Positions 24,671-38,416 are shown, numbered from the stretch's first letter. The stretch is 64,000 nt of DNA from Sandaracinaceae bacterium (GCA_020633195.1 JACKEC010000016.1:682001-746000), one strand, 5' to 3'. The notes: a model not told the origin generated them from the letters alone. Made by a program: numbers and translations.

Positions 24671-25125
24671 TCACGCCCCCGCGGCGCCCATCGGCTCGTC
24701 GATGTCGACCTCCGGCTCCGGCTCGACCACCGGCTCGTCGGTCGGGCGCGAGCGCGGGCCGAAGGCGGTGGCGCGGTGCTCGTCGAGCGGGGTCATCGCG
24801 CGGCGGAAGGTCGCGACTCTGTCGGGGTCGGTGCGGTCGAGTTCGCCGGTGAGGAGGCGGCCGTACTCGGCGATCGCGAAGGCGAGGGCGCTCGAGGCGT
24901 CGGCGATCGCTGTGGTGGACGGGGCCTCGGGGCGGTCGGCGCGGAGGCCGAGGGCGTCGCCGAAGGCGGCGTGCGCGCGGCGGATGAAGGGGAGGTAGTC
25001 GGGCCGGCGAGGGCGTCGATCTCGGCGGCGAGCTCCTCCTCGTCGATGCGCTCGAGGTGGAGCTGGCTCGCGGCCCACTGCTGGCTTCTCCTTCGGACCG
25101 ACAGTAGTCGCCTCCGCCGCGGCAC
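24671..25125 (-). pseudogene. Small hypothetical gene split by a frameshift
   Basis: Two overlapping frames join into one sensible protein of about 150 residues. The N-terminal part starts at the GTG at 25125 behind a strong GGAGGAGG ribosome site and reads SQQWAASQLHLERIDEEELA then AEIDALAG. The C-terminal part, in another frame, reads RPDYLPFIRRAHAAFGDALG and ends in an acidic PVVEPEPEVDIDEP tail with a stop at 24671. The frame change falls near 25000-25011, in a G+C-rich run, and needs a single-base insertion or deletion. It may be a true decayed gene, a sequencing error or programmed slippage. No family recognised. Confidence 0.65.
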
Positions 25126-25161
25126 CTTGCCTCCTCCTAGGCCAAGCGCAACGCTGCACAG

Positions 25162-26010
25162 ATGTCTGACGTCGAGGAAGTGATTGCCCGGCTTCGCGAC
25201 GACCCGGAGGCCGCAGCGGAGCTTGCGAGCTTCAAGGAGCGATTCATCTCGCTCAGCTCACAAGAGGCGGAAAGCGCGCCATTGTTGCAGGCGCTGCTCG
25301 AGCGCGTTGAGGCAACCGTTCCCGGGTTCCGCTTCTCAGATGCACCCGACGTCGTCTTCGACCAGTTGCTGGCGCTGTCCGTCCAGATGATGGGGCTCAT
25401 GCTTCCGTGGTGGCAGAGCCTCCCGAGCGCGGTCGCAGAGACCGGCCTGATCGTACCGCTCTCACAGATGCCCCCCGCCGAGATCGGCGCGCTCCTCAAA
25501 GCGCACCGGGACGATGGACCCGACGCCTCGGTGGCCTTCGTTCGCCACTACTACGACCGCCTCTTCGCGTGTCCCAACTTCTTGCCGCGTCTGAAGCTGT
25601 CATGGCGCGCCGATCCGATGCTAGGCCGACGCTTCGCCGTCCTGTCCGACGGGCTAGATGCGCATGCAGCTCGCCTGTTCTCGGCGTCCGTTCCGGTGCT
25701 CCTTGCGCAGCTCGAAGGTCTCATCGCTGACATCTCGTCGCACGAAGGCCGCATGAAGGCGATCGAATGGCGCACCCACCTCAGCGACGTCGCGAGCCAG
25801 GACGCACTAAGCGGCCAGCTCATGCAGCAGTTCGTTTCCGACGTTCTTGCAGCCACGTTCGAGCATGGGAAGGCCGTGACGAGCCCGCTCAGCCGCCACG
25901 CGATCCTGCACGGAGGGGACGTCGGCTACGGGACGGAGACGAACTCGCGTACGGCGATCCTCCTCGTGGATTACTTCGCGTTCGTCAACCGCGTGCGGCC
26001 CGCCAGATAG
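25162..26010 (+). CDS. HEPN-motif protein, possible abortive-infection ribonuclease
   Basis: A 282-residue helical, soluble protein. Near the C-terminus it has SRHAILHGGDVGYGT, in which R245 and H250 form the R-x4-H signature of HEPN ribonucleases. Helices follow (SRTAILLVDYFAFVNRV) and precede it, as the fold requires. Many uncharacterised defence-associated proteins end in a similar RH..LHG block followed by a helix; I infer, but cannot prove, RNase activity. The N-terminal two thirds match nothing I recognise. It starts at the ATG at 25162, divergent from the frameshifted gene (36 bp apart), and is followed after 50 bp by a pentapeptide-repeat gene in the same direction. Confidence 0.8.
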   Translation: MSDVEEVIARLRDDPEAAAELASFKERFISLSSQEAESAPLLQALLERVEATVPGFRFSDAPDVVFDQLLALSVQMMGLMLPWWQSLPSAVAETGLIVPLSQMPPAEIGALLKAHRDDGPDASVAFVRHYYDRLFACPNFLPRLKLSWRADPMLGRRFAVLSDGLDAHAARLFSASVPVLLAQLEGLIADISSHEGRMKAIEWRTHLSDVASQDALSGQLMQQFVSDVLAATFEHGKAVTSPLSRHAILHGGDVGYGTETNSRTAILLVDYFAFVNRVRPAR

Positions 26011-26060
26011 AAGCCGCCCCGGCGGGCATTCGGCATGGTATTTCGAGGGACCGGGGACTG

Positions 26061-27170
26061 ATGGTCAACATCAAGGCATGGGACTCCACGGAGGAGAAGG
26101 TCTACGTCTTCTACTCGAACACGACGCATGGACTTGGCCGCGCGTTGAGCGAGGCGCTTGAGCATGCGGAAGGGCGTCACTTGCCAGACCTCCAGGTAGA
26201 GCCGGGCAACGCCCACGGCGCAGTGCTCTCGGAAGCGGTGTTCGTGGGGGGGCATTTCCAGGGCGTGGACTTCTCGCAGTCCAACTTCGATCGCGTACGC
26301 GCACAGCTTCCCCCGTCAGGGGACCCAGACGAAGGCCCGTATTTCGTGGGCTGTCGATTCGAGGACGCGACGTTTCGGGACGCCGACCTCGACGGCATCC
26401 GATTCGTCGACTGCACATTCATTCGCACGGATTTCACCGGTGCCCTGCTCGTGGGTGCCCAGATCGTCGGCGGCAGATGGTGCGACATCGATGCACCGGG
26501 CGCCGTCGTTGAGGAAGCGGCCGTCTCTGTGACGCGCGTCGCCACGCTTCGCGGTCAGACGTGGACATCCTGCAACGTGCAGGGAATCGAGGCTGGTCTC
26601 AAGTTCGAAGGTTGCACCTTCAAGGGTTGCACCTTCATATCGAACCACGAGTACAGCGACTCAACTAAGGTCACATCGTTGCTCCATTGCCGACTCATCG
26701 AGTGCGACCTCGCCGGACTCGACCTGCGAGATTGCATAGTTGCAGACACAGAACTTGTTCAATGCGACCTAGAAGGATCTTCGCTGGCAGCAGCGTCTCT
26801 CACCGACACCGTACTCACGGAGTGTAGCCTCGGCGGAGTGTTGTGGGTGGACGTTCATCTCGAACGTGTTCGGATGGAGAAAAATCGTTGGCTATCGATG
26901 TCTTGGCTCGCCGGAATCCCGGACGAAATGTCAGCCGCAGTCGTCCGCGACGTGCAGGCTTTCAGTCGAGAAATGCCAGCGCTCATTGCGGAGCGTCGAC
27001 ACCACGAAGAGAGCTATATGCGTGAGCTTGAAGAGCATCAGTGCGAGGATGGCGAGGAACTCGACGAGTACGACGATGAGCCCCCTTCGCTTCGCCAGCT
27101 CGAGGGACAAGAGGTTGCGCGGCAAGTGCGCGAGGACCTCGACGAGTTCGAGCGGCCCATCGACGACTGA
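26061..27170 (+). CDS. Pentapeptide-repeat protein
   Basis: A 369-residue protein from the ATG at 26061. Residues of about 55-290 form pentapeptide-like repeats with the A(D/N)LxX rhythm, for example FVGGHFQGVDFSQSNFDRV, FEDATFRDADLDGIRFVDCT, CDLAGLDLRDC and CDLEGSSLAAASL. Such repeats stack as a right-handed four-sided helix; some mimic DNA and bind gyrase, others sit in toxin-antitoxin or defence contexts. The C-terminal 70 residues are strongly acidic (EDGEELDEYDDEP) and probably coiled. It follows the HEPN-motif gene by 50 bp and is probably cotranscribed. It is the last gene before the right repeat. Antitoxin or partner function is inferred from context only. Confidence 0.85.
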   Translation: MVNIKAWDSTEEKVYVFYSNTTHGLGRALSEALEHAEGRHLPDLQVEPGNAHGAVLSEAVFVGGHFQGVDFSQSNFDRVRAQLPPSGDPDEGPYFVGCRFEDATFRDADLDGIRFVDCTFIRTDFTGALLVGAQIVGGRWCDIDAPGAVVEEAAVSVTRVATLRGQTWTSCNVQGIEAGLKFEGCTFKGCTFISNHEYSDSTKVTSLLHCRLIECDLAGLDLRDCIVADTELVQCDLEGSSLAAASLTDTVLTECSLGGVLWVDVHLERVRMEKNRWLSMSWLAGIPDEMSAAVVRDVQAFSREMPALIAERRHHEESYMRELEEHQCEDGEELDEYDDEPPSLRQLEGQEVARQVREDLDEFERPIDD

Positions 27171-27247
27171 AGTGACGTCGTCTTCCTGCGCCGACGGCTG
27201 CGGAGGCCTGATGGTAGGCGGCTGCTTGTGTCGACCGACCCTGACAC

Positions 27248-27274
27248 CTCCCGGCCCCACTTGGGGGCCGGGAG
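27248..27274 (+). terminator. Strong hairpin after the pentapeptide-repeat gene
   Basis: Perfect 11-bp stem CTCCCGGCCCC/GGGGCCGGGAG with a 5-nt loop, 78 nt after the stop codon. It has no T-run, so it may rely on other factors. Confidence 0.6.
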
Positions 27275-27337
27275 AGTGGCCACCTCGACCCGCCCACAAC
27301 TATCGGGAGGTCAGGGAGTTGCTCTTCGCCCGGGAGG

Positions 27338-27397
27338 GCGTCGACTGCTTCGCAGAGCCTAGTTTATGAAACCTAAGTTGACGAGCTGTGGCAGCCA
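27338..27397 (+). repeat. Right copy of 60-bp direct repeat bounding the island
   Basis: Same orientation as 16632-16691, with 54 of 60 positions identical and perfect identity in both flanks of the core. It lies 50 bp past the end of the PEGA kinase gene, which reads toward it. Confidence 0.85.
27347..27374 (+). other. dif-like XerC/XerD recombination site (right)
   Basis: The core reads GCTTCGCAGAG (XerC-like arm), CCTAGT (centre) and TTATGAAACCT (XerD-like arm). Against the left site there are six differences, one in the XerC arm, two in the centre and three in the XerD arm. The arm start TTATG is the canonical XerD beginning, while the left site has TCATG. Two such sites enclosing a gene block are expected for elements that integrate at dif, but which of the two is ancestral cannot be told from this window. 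Confidence 0.5.
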
Positions 27398-27447
27398 GCG
27401 TGCCTCGCTCGACTACGACAGGGGCGTGAAACACCCCCTCCGGCAGA

Positions 27448-29010
<1,563 letters not shown>

Positions 29011-29045
29011 GCTGGGTGCGCCCCGAGGATATCACGCGTCGGGGG

Positions 29046-30584
29046 TCAGCCACCCATTGCGACGCGGCCAAAGATCGGCCGCGGCAGGCAGTGGTTCTCC
29101 CAGTGCCCGTGGACGCGGATCGGGCGGCACTGCTGGTCGCCGCACTGGGCGTCCGAGCAGCACGACGACGCGCAGTGCAGCGGTGTCCCGAGGTCGGGGA
29201 CGGGGTCGCCGGTCTCGTCGACGCAGGTGCGCTCGAGGCAGTCCGTGTCGGCCGTGCAGTCCGCGCCGTTGCCGCCGCCGGTGGTGGCGTACGAGCACGC
29301 GGGCACGTAGTCGCGGCGGGAGCCGTCGCCGCCCATGAAGAACCAGTGCACGCAGGCGCCGCCGCGAGGGCAGTCGGCGGCGACGGCGCAGGTCTCGCGG
29401 CACAGCCCGCTCCCGCAGATCCCCGAGGGGCAGTCGCCTGGTCCACCGCAGTCGTAGAGCGTGCACGAGTCGTTGACGCAGGCGGCCCCGCTCGAGAGGA
29501 ACTCGAACTGGCAGGTGAAGTCCCCGAAGCACGTCGAGCGGCTCGAGCGGCCGGGCCCGCACGCGAGGCGGTAGCGGGTGTTGACGTCCGCGGCGTCGTC
29601 GGTCCCGGCGACGCACTCCTGGCTGCACTGGCTGCGGGTCGTGCAGTCCATCGCCGCCGGGGCGCCGAAGCCCGTGTCGACGAAGAACGACGCCGGGACG
29701 CAGGCGCGGGCGCCGGTGCCGGAGGCCCAGCAGCGCTCCTGCGACCCGCAGTCCGAGTCCCGGCAGCAGGAGTGCGAGCAGTAGCCCGCGCGGGCCGGCG
29801 GCGGGAGCTCGGGCGCGCGGAGCGCCTGCACGGGGACGCAGAGCCCCGAGGTGCACTCGGCGTCGTAGTCGCACCGCGATCCGTCCCCGCTCGGGGTGAC
29901 GCAGGCGGCGTTGGCGGGGTTGCACACGGTCCCCTCGGGGCAGGGCGCCTCGCCGTTGATGCAGGTCATGCTCGTGGTCTGGCAGCTCGGCGGCAGGGTC
30001 GTCTCGTCGCAGAACTGCCCCGTCACGCAAAGGCTCGGGCGGGTCATGCAGTTGACGTCCACGCACCCGAGCCCGTCGCAGTCCTGAGTGAGCGCGTTGC
30101 ACTGCCCGGAGCCGTCCGGCGTGGCCGGGTCGCAGTCGTTGTCGAGCCCGTCGCAGATGTCGGGCACGGGCGTGCCGGCGCCGGCCGGGTGGATGGCGCT
30201 GTTGGTGTCGTCGCAGTCCTGAGGCGGCGGCCCAGTCGGGCACCAGGAGAAGTTGTCGCCGTCCTCGTCGAGCTCCTCGTCGACGGAGCCGTCGCAGTCG
30301 TCGTCCTCGCCGTTGCAGGTCTCGGGGGACCCGTTGTCCGGCGTGCCGTCGCAGTCGTCGTCGATCCCGTTACCGCAAATGTCGTTGTCCGCGCAGGCGG
30401 CGCACACGCCCTCCGATTCCCCCGGCGGGATCACGCAGCGGTAGTTCTCGCCCGCCGGGGCGATCTCCTGGCAGAGATCGTCCGAGCCCATCGTGCAGCG
30501 CCAGCTCGACGGCTCGCCGCCGCCCGCGATGACGCTGCACGCGCTCACGAGGCCAGCCACTAGGATCAGGGGGAGGTGCCGCAT
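29046..30584 (-). CDS. MopE-type Cys-rich lipoprotein
   Basis: A 512-residue lipoprotein with signal MRHLPLILVAGLVSAC (Cys 16). Residues of about 60-150 carry MopE-like metal-binding blocks (GNGIDDDCDG, NGEDDDCDGSVDE, DGLDNDCDP, DCDDTNSAIHP). The rest is a series of Cys-rich modules (DAECTSGLC, DSDCGSQERC, GDCPSGICGSGLC) similar in style to EGF-like or Dickkopf-like segments of other myxobacterial surface proteins. The start is at 30584, where its ATG overlaps the stop of the TPR gene as TGATG, so the two are translationally coupled. Metal binding and surface display are inferences from the repeat type. Confidence 0.88.
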   Translation of the reverse strand: MRHLPLILVAGLVSACSVIAGGGEPSSWRCTMGSDDLCQEIAPAGENYRCVIPPGESEGVCAACADNDICGNGIDDDCDGTPDNGSPETCNGEDDDCDGSVDEELDEDGDNFSWCPTGPPPQDCDDTNSAIHPAGAGTPVPDICDGLDNDCDPATPDGSGQCNALTQDCDGLGCVDVNCMTRPSLCVTGQFCDETTLPPSCQTTSMTCINGEAPCPEGTVCNPANAACVTPSGDGSRCDYDAECTSGLCVPVQALRAPELPPPARAGYCSHSCCRDSDCGSQERCWASGTGARACVPASFFVDTGFGAPAAMDCTTRSQCSQECVAGTDDAADVNTRYRLACGPGRSSRSTCFGDFTCQFEFLSSGAACVNDSCTLYDCGGPGDCPSGICGSGLCRETCAVAADCPRGGACVHWFFMGGDGSRRDYVPACSYATTGGGNGADCTADTDCLERTCVDETGDPVPDLGTPLHCASSCCSDAQCGDQQCRPIRVHGHWENHCLPRPIFGRVAMGG

Positions 30585-31405
30585 CAGAACCGGCCTCGCG
30601 CCGCGACCCCGCCGCCCGTCGGACCGACCATCAGCTCGGGCCAGAGCGACGCGCTGTGCGCCCGCTCCACGGCGCGGACCGGGGCCCGCTCGACGGTGTG
30701 CTCGCGGAGGAAGTAGAGGAGCCCCGCGGCGATGACCGCCGCCCCGCCGACGCCGAGCGTGGCGTCGGACACCCCGGCGAAGAGGGTGGCGTCCGAGTAG
30801 AGGCCACGCCTCGTGCTGGAGGCTCCGTCCTGGCCGAGCAGGAAGTCGTCGGCGCGACCGCGGGCGGCGAGCGCGAGGCTCCCGAAGACCGCGCCCGCGG
30901 CTACGGCGGCGGCGCCCCCGAGGAGCAGCACCCAGAAGGCCTCGTCGGCGACGCCGTTCTCGCGGACCAGCACCAACCCGGGCAGCTGGCGGAGCGCCTC
31001 GACCTCCTGCGGCGGCGGGGGCGGCAGCTCGTCCGCGCGCTGCGACTCGCGCGCGCCCTGCAGTCGCCGAAGGGTCGCCTCGGCCCGCTCCTGCTCCTGC
31101 GCCTGCTGCTGCGGCAGGAGCTGCTGGTAGCGCTCGTACATGTTGACCGCGCGATCGAGCTCGCCGAGCAGCTCGTACACGCGCGCGAGGTTGTAGACGA
31201 GGGTGGGGGAGTCGGGGTCGAGCACGAGGGCCCGCTCCAGCGCGTCCGCGGCCTCTTGGTAGCGCCCGGAGGCGTAGTGCTCCCGCGCCTCGCGGTACAT
31301 CTCGACGGCCTCGGGCGGCGTGTCCTCCTGCGCGCGCGCTGGCCCGGCCGCGGCGAGCAGCGCGAGCGCGCACGCCAGGGCGAAGGTGAAGCGGCTCGCC
31401 AGCAT
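30584..31405 (-). CDS. TPR-containing secreted/membrane protein
   Basis: A 273-residue protein with signal peptide FALACALALLAAAGPARAQ. Two to three tetratricopeptide-like hairpins follow (AREHYASGRYQEAADALERA, DSPTLVYNLARVYELLGELD, ALNMYERYQQLL-like), then a Gln/Glu-rich helix. Two hydrophobic helices (AFWVLLLGGAAAVAAGAVFG and ATLGVGGAAVIAAGLLYFL) lie near the C-terminus. The plan resembles the protein at 13148-13903. It is the first gene of a two-gene operon with the MopE-type lipoprotein (TGATG overlap), which suggests that the TPR protein helps assemble or hold that lipoprotein; this is an inference. Confidence 0.88.
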   Translation of the reverse strand: MLASRFTFALACALALLAAAGPARAQEDTPPEAVEMYREAREHYASGRYQEAADALERALVLDPDSPTLVYNLARVYELLGELDRAVNMYERYQQLLPQQQAQEQERAEATLRRLQGARESQRADELPPPPPQEVEALRQLPGLVLVRENGVADEAFWVLLLGGAAAVAAGAVFGSLALAARGRADDFLLGQDGASSTRRGLYSDATLFAGVSDATLGVGGAAVIAAGLLYFLREHTVERAPVRAVERAHSASLWPELMVGPTGGGVAARGRF

Positions 31406-31468
31406 GCCCAGAACGTTACCGGATTCGGTCGGCGGCGAGCCAGATCGAAAGGTCCGACCGCGCCGCTG

Positions 31469-33952
31469 TCAGCGAGGTGAGAGGATGTCCGGCGTCAGCG
31501 CGAGCGGGGCGCCCGCGCCGAGGTGCCGGAGCGTGACGACCGTCGAGAGGGCCGCCCGCAGCTCCGGGGCGACCCGCGCCAGCGCCTCGCCCTGGGCCTC
31601 GGCCTCCACCGGCTCGAGCGGCGAGGCGCCGAGGCCGAGGAACGAGAGCACGTAGTCGAGGAGCGTGCTCGGCCGCTCGGGCACGACGATGAAGTCGACC
31701 TCGGGGCCCACGCCCGCCGCCTGCCGCGCGGCGTCCAGCGCGGACGCGAAGCCGCCGAGGTGGTCGACGAGGCCGTTCCGCACCGCCTCGTCGCCGAGGT
31801 AGAGGCGCCCGCGGCCGAGCGCGTCCACCTCGCGGACCGTCATCGAGCGTCCGCGCGCGACCCGACGCAGGAACATCATGTACCAGCGCCGGACGTCGCG
31901 AGCGAGGAGCGCGCGCTCCTCCGCGGTGAAGGGCCGGTAGAGGCTCGTCGCGCCGGCGTGGCGGCCTCGCCCGATCGTCTCGAGCTCCACCCCGAGCAGC
32001 CGCCCGAGCGGCGCGAAGTCGACCTTGCCGAACCAGATCCCGATCGAGCCCGTGACCGTCGAGGGGTCCGCCCAGATCTCGTGCGCCGGCGCCGCGACGT
32101 AGTAGCCGCCGCTCGCGGCCATCCCCCCGAGCGACGCGATGACGGGCTTGCGGCGGCGCGCCCGCACGATGGCCCTGTAGATCTGATCGGAGCCGAGCAC
32201 CGACCCGCCCGGGCTGTCGACCCGCAGCACGATCGCGACGACCGACGGGTCCGCGGCGAGGCGATCGATCGCGCGCGACACGGTCGTCCCGCCGCTGCCG
32301 TGGATCCCGAGGATCGGGATGTCGAAGCTCTCGCCGTCGACGATGGTGTCGTCGACCACGACGACGCCCACGCGCGGCCGGTGGCCCCACCGATCGGGCT
32401 GCGCCCAGGGCTCGCCGGTCTCTCGCGGGTAGCTCCCGGAGAAGGCCGCCCGCAGCTCCTCGTCCATGTCGCGCTCGTCGGCGAGCGCCTCCGCGAGCCC
32501 GCGCTCGACCGCCTCGTCGGGCAGGTGCGGTCCGAGATCGACGAGGGCCTCGAGCGCCTCGGGCGTCGTCTCGCGGTCGCGGGCGCCGTCGAAGAGGAGG
32601 CGGCGGTACGCGCCGTCGAGGATGTCCATGCGCTGGGCGCGCGCGGGGCCGCTCATCGTGTTGTCGTGGTACTGCTCGATCGCGCTCTTCCACTGGCCGA
32701 TGCGCACGAAGTCGGCGCGGATGCCGACGTTGCGGAGCAGGTCGCCGAGGTGGAACAGCTCGCTCGACACGCCGCTGAGGCGCACGCCGCCGGCCGGGTC
32801 GACGAGCACGCGATCGGCGCCCGCGCAGAGGTACCACTCCGCGCCGGACGCGTCGTCGAGGTGGCAGACGACGGGCTTGCCCGCCTCGCGCAGCTGGTCG
32901 ACGAGGAGCCGGAGCTCCTGGGCGTACGCGAGGCCGATGCCGCTGCCGCGCGGTCGGAGCAGGACGCCGCGGACCCGGTCGTCGTGGAGCGCGCGCTCGA
33001 GGCGGCGGACGACCGAGAGGATCCCGCGCGACCCGGTGCCCCCGAGGCGGACGTCGAGCACGTAGTCGCCGGGGGGGATCCCGACGCGCTGCGCTCCCTC
33101 GACGCGGCCGGAGACGTACCAGCCGGGCTCGGCCTCGTAGCCGTCGCCGGCGATCACGCCGCCGCCCACGCCCACCATGCCCCAGTCGACGGCGACGCCC
33201 GCCGTGACGGCGACCGACGGGTCGCCGGTGTCGAGCCGCTCCGCCTCCGCGGCCGCGAGGAGGCGGCCGACGAACGGCACGGTCACCTCGGCCGCGGCGC
33301 GCGCGCCGATCCGCCCTTGCTCGTCGATGACGCCGAAGACGTCGAGGCCGAGGGTGCGGTTGCCGAAGGGGCGCAGCGCGGTCCCGAGCACGAACGACCG
33401 CGCGATGGTCTCGGTGCTCCCGCCGAGCCGCGGGCCGACGACGTCGCGCGCGGCGAAGCTGAGCCCCAGCCAGTCGACGGGCCGCCAGCTCGCGGCGAGG
33501 TCGAGCGAGGTCACGCCCGCGAGCCGCAGGTCCCCCGACGCGAGGACCCGGAGCGCCGCCCCGAGCGACAGCGAGTCTTGCATCTCCCACGCGAGGCCGA
33601 GGGACACCATCGTCCGCTCCGGGTCGGTCTCGAAGAGCGACGGTCGGGTGGGCCGGACGCTCTCGACCGAGAGCCCCGCGGCGATCCCGAAGAGGATCGG
33701 GGTGGCGGCGTAGAAGCCGTCTCCGCGCCCCGACATCGCGTCCTGGTCGCTCGCGTCGGCGTGCACGTAGCCGACGCCCCAGGACTCGAGGAACGCGAGC
33801 GCGCTCGGGTTGAGGGCGAGGGCCTCGGGGCCGTCGACGGACGTGAAGCCGTAGCCCGGCTGGGCGACCGACTGGGTGGGACGCCGGAGCTGCGCCGACG
33901 CGGCGGCGGGGAGGAGGCTCAGGCAGAGGAGGGCGAACGCGGTGGGTTTCAT
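31469..33952 (-). CDS. sppA: Signal peptide peptidase A (SppA-type) with barrel-like N-terminal domain
   Basis: An 827-residue S49 peptidase. After a cleavable signal (ALLCLSLLPAAASA), residues of about 25-290 look like outer-membrane beta strands (GVGYVHADASD, MVSLGLAWEMQDSLSLGAAL, SLDLAASWRPVDWLGLSFAARD), resembling PorV/UPF0164-like barrels. Two S49 domains follow, as in 67-kDa SppA. The first contributes the general-base Lys in IGQWKSAIEQY, the second the nucleophile Ser in LGGMAASGGYYVAAPA. Known SppA cleaves leftover signal peptides and works at the inner membrane, anchored by a helix. Here the anchor appears to be replaced by a strand-rich domain. Divergent from the Ser-Glu repeat gene (56 bp between starts). 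Confidence 0.92.
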   Translation of the reverse strand: MKPTAFALLCLSLLPAAASAQLRRPTQSVAQPGYGFTSVDGPEALALNPSALAFLESWGVGYVHADASDQDAMSGRGDGFYAATPILFGIAAGLSVESVRPTRPSLFETDPERTMVSLGLAWEMQDSLSLGAALRVLASGDLRLAGVTSLDLAASWRPVDWLGLSFAARDVVGPRLGGSTETIARSFVLGTALRPFGNRTLGLDVFGVIDEQGRIGARAAAEVTVPFVGRLLAAAEAERLDTGDPSVAVTAGVAVDWGMVGVGGGVIAGDGYEAEPGWYVSGRVEGAQRVGIPPGDYVLDVRLGGTGSRGILSVVRRLERALHDDRVRGVLLRPRGSGIGLAYAQELRLLVDQLREAGKPVVCHLDDASGAEWYLCAGADRVLVDPAGGVRLSGVSSELFHLGDLLRNVGIRADFVRIGQWKSAIEQYHDNTMSGPARAQRMDILDGAYRRLLFDGARDRETTPEALEALVDLGPHLPDEAVERGLAEALADERDMDEELRAAFSGSYPRETGEPWAQPDRWGHRPRVGVVVVDDTIVDGESFDIPILGIHGSGGTTVSRAIDRLAADPSVVAIVLRVDSPGGSVLGSDQIYRAIVRARRRKPVIASLGGMAASGGYYVAAPAHEIWADPSTVTGSIGIWFGKVDFAPLGRLLGVELETIGRGRHAGATSLYRPFTAEERALLARDVRRWYMMFLRRVARGRSMTVREVDALGRGRLYLGDEAVRNGLVDHLGGFASALDAARQAAGVGPEVDFIVVPERPSTLLDYVLSFLGLGASPLEPVEAEAQGEALARVAPELRAALSTVVTLRHLGAGAPLALTPDILSPR

Positions 33953-34008
33953 GGGTGGCTCGGACGAGGATCACATCTGCGGGCCGGACCGGGTACCATC
34001 CACGGTCC

Positions 34009-37383
<3,375 letters not shown>

Positions 37384-37427
37384 GGTCGCGGTAGGCGCTC
37401 GGTCGCCCGCGGAAAGGAACGTCGACG

Positions 37428-38357
37428 ATGAGCGCAGCCCAGGAGTCCCGTGCCTACGAGTCCCAGCTGCCCGACGGCTGGCAGCGCTTCCTCGCGCACG
37501 TCGTCGAGCACGCCTTCGCGATCGAGCGCCGGCAGCCCGAGGACTTCATCCGTCACTTCCCGCCGTCGGCGATCATGGCCGGCCTCGAGGACGAGCCGCA
37601 GCGGCGCGCCAACATCCTCGTCATCTGCACCGGCGTGCGGATGAAGATCGCCGTCAAGAAGTCTGCGAAGTCGTGTGCTCAGGACCTCCAGATCGCGCTC
37701 GACGAGGAAGAGACCGACGCGGAGACCATCGTCACCCTGCTCGATCCGGATGACCGCGTCCTCTACCTCGACGCGCCCAAGCTGTGGGCGTACGTCACCG
37801 AGGGCGAGTTCTGGAGCGACGCGGGCTCGGCTACGGCGCGCGAGCACGTCGCCTACATGATCGGTCGCGCGCTCACCGACGACCTGATCACCCACCGCGA
37901 GATCGTGGAAGGGATCGGCACCGACACGCTCGCCGAGCGCCTCCCGCGCGAGGAGCTCGGGCGCCTGCTCGCCGCGGCGCTGACCGAGTCCCACTCGGGC
38001 GCGGCGTTCGACGAGCAGAAGATGCTCGGCATCGTCCCCGCGTCCACGCTCGTCGAGTTCATCCCGCTGCCTCACATTTGGGATCGCGTGGTGGGGCCGC
38101 TCATCGCCGCGCGTCACGGCCTCGCGGAGGCTCCGGTGGAAGCCGCGCCCGCGGAGGCCGCCCCCGAGGTCGTCGTCGAGCCCGTCGCGGAAGCCGAGCC
38201 CGAGCCCGAGGCTCGAGCCGATGGTCCGGCGAAGGGGAAGGGCAAGGGCAAAGGCAAGTCCAAGCCGCCGCCGCCCGAGGACGACCTCGACCTCGCGATC
38301 GACGACGTCCTGGGCCTCGACGACGACGACACGACGGCCGGCAAGATCCCGCGCTGA
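37428..38357 (+). CDS. Hypothetical protein with acidic/basic low-complexity tail
   Basis: A 309-residue protein. Residues 1-225 look like a compact soluble domain (WQRFLAHVVEHAFAIERRQ, DDRVLYLDAPKLWAYVTEGE, VEFIPLPHIWDRVVGPLI) that I cannot assign. The remainder is low complexity: Glu/Pro/Ala repeats, a GKGKGKGKSKPPPP block and an Asp-rich end (DDVLGLDDDD). No signal or membrane helix. It follows the Ser-Glu repeat gene by 44 bp in the same direction and may share its transcript. Confidence 0.88.
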   Translation: MSAAQESRAYESQLPDGWQRFLAHVVEHAFAIERRQPEDFIRHFPPSAIMAGLEDEPQRRANILVICTGVRMKIAVKKSAKSCAQDLQIALDEEETDAETIVTLLDPDDRVLYLDAPKLWAYVTEGEFWSDAGSATAREHVAYMIGRALTDDLITHREIVEGIGTDTLAERLPREELGRLLAAALTESHSGAAFDEQKMLGIVPASTLVEFIPLPHIWDRVVGPLIAARHGLAEAPVEAAPAEAAPEVVVEPVAEAEPEPEARADGPAKGKGKGKGKSKPPPPEDDLDLAIDDVLGLDDDDTTAGKIPR

Positions 38358-38416
38358 GCGGCGCGGCTTGCCAAGCTTCTGGTGCTACCGATCCGAGCAC
38401 TCGACTATCATGAGCC

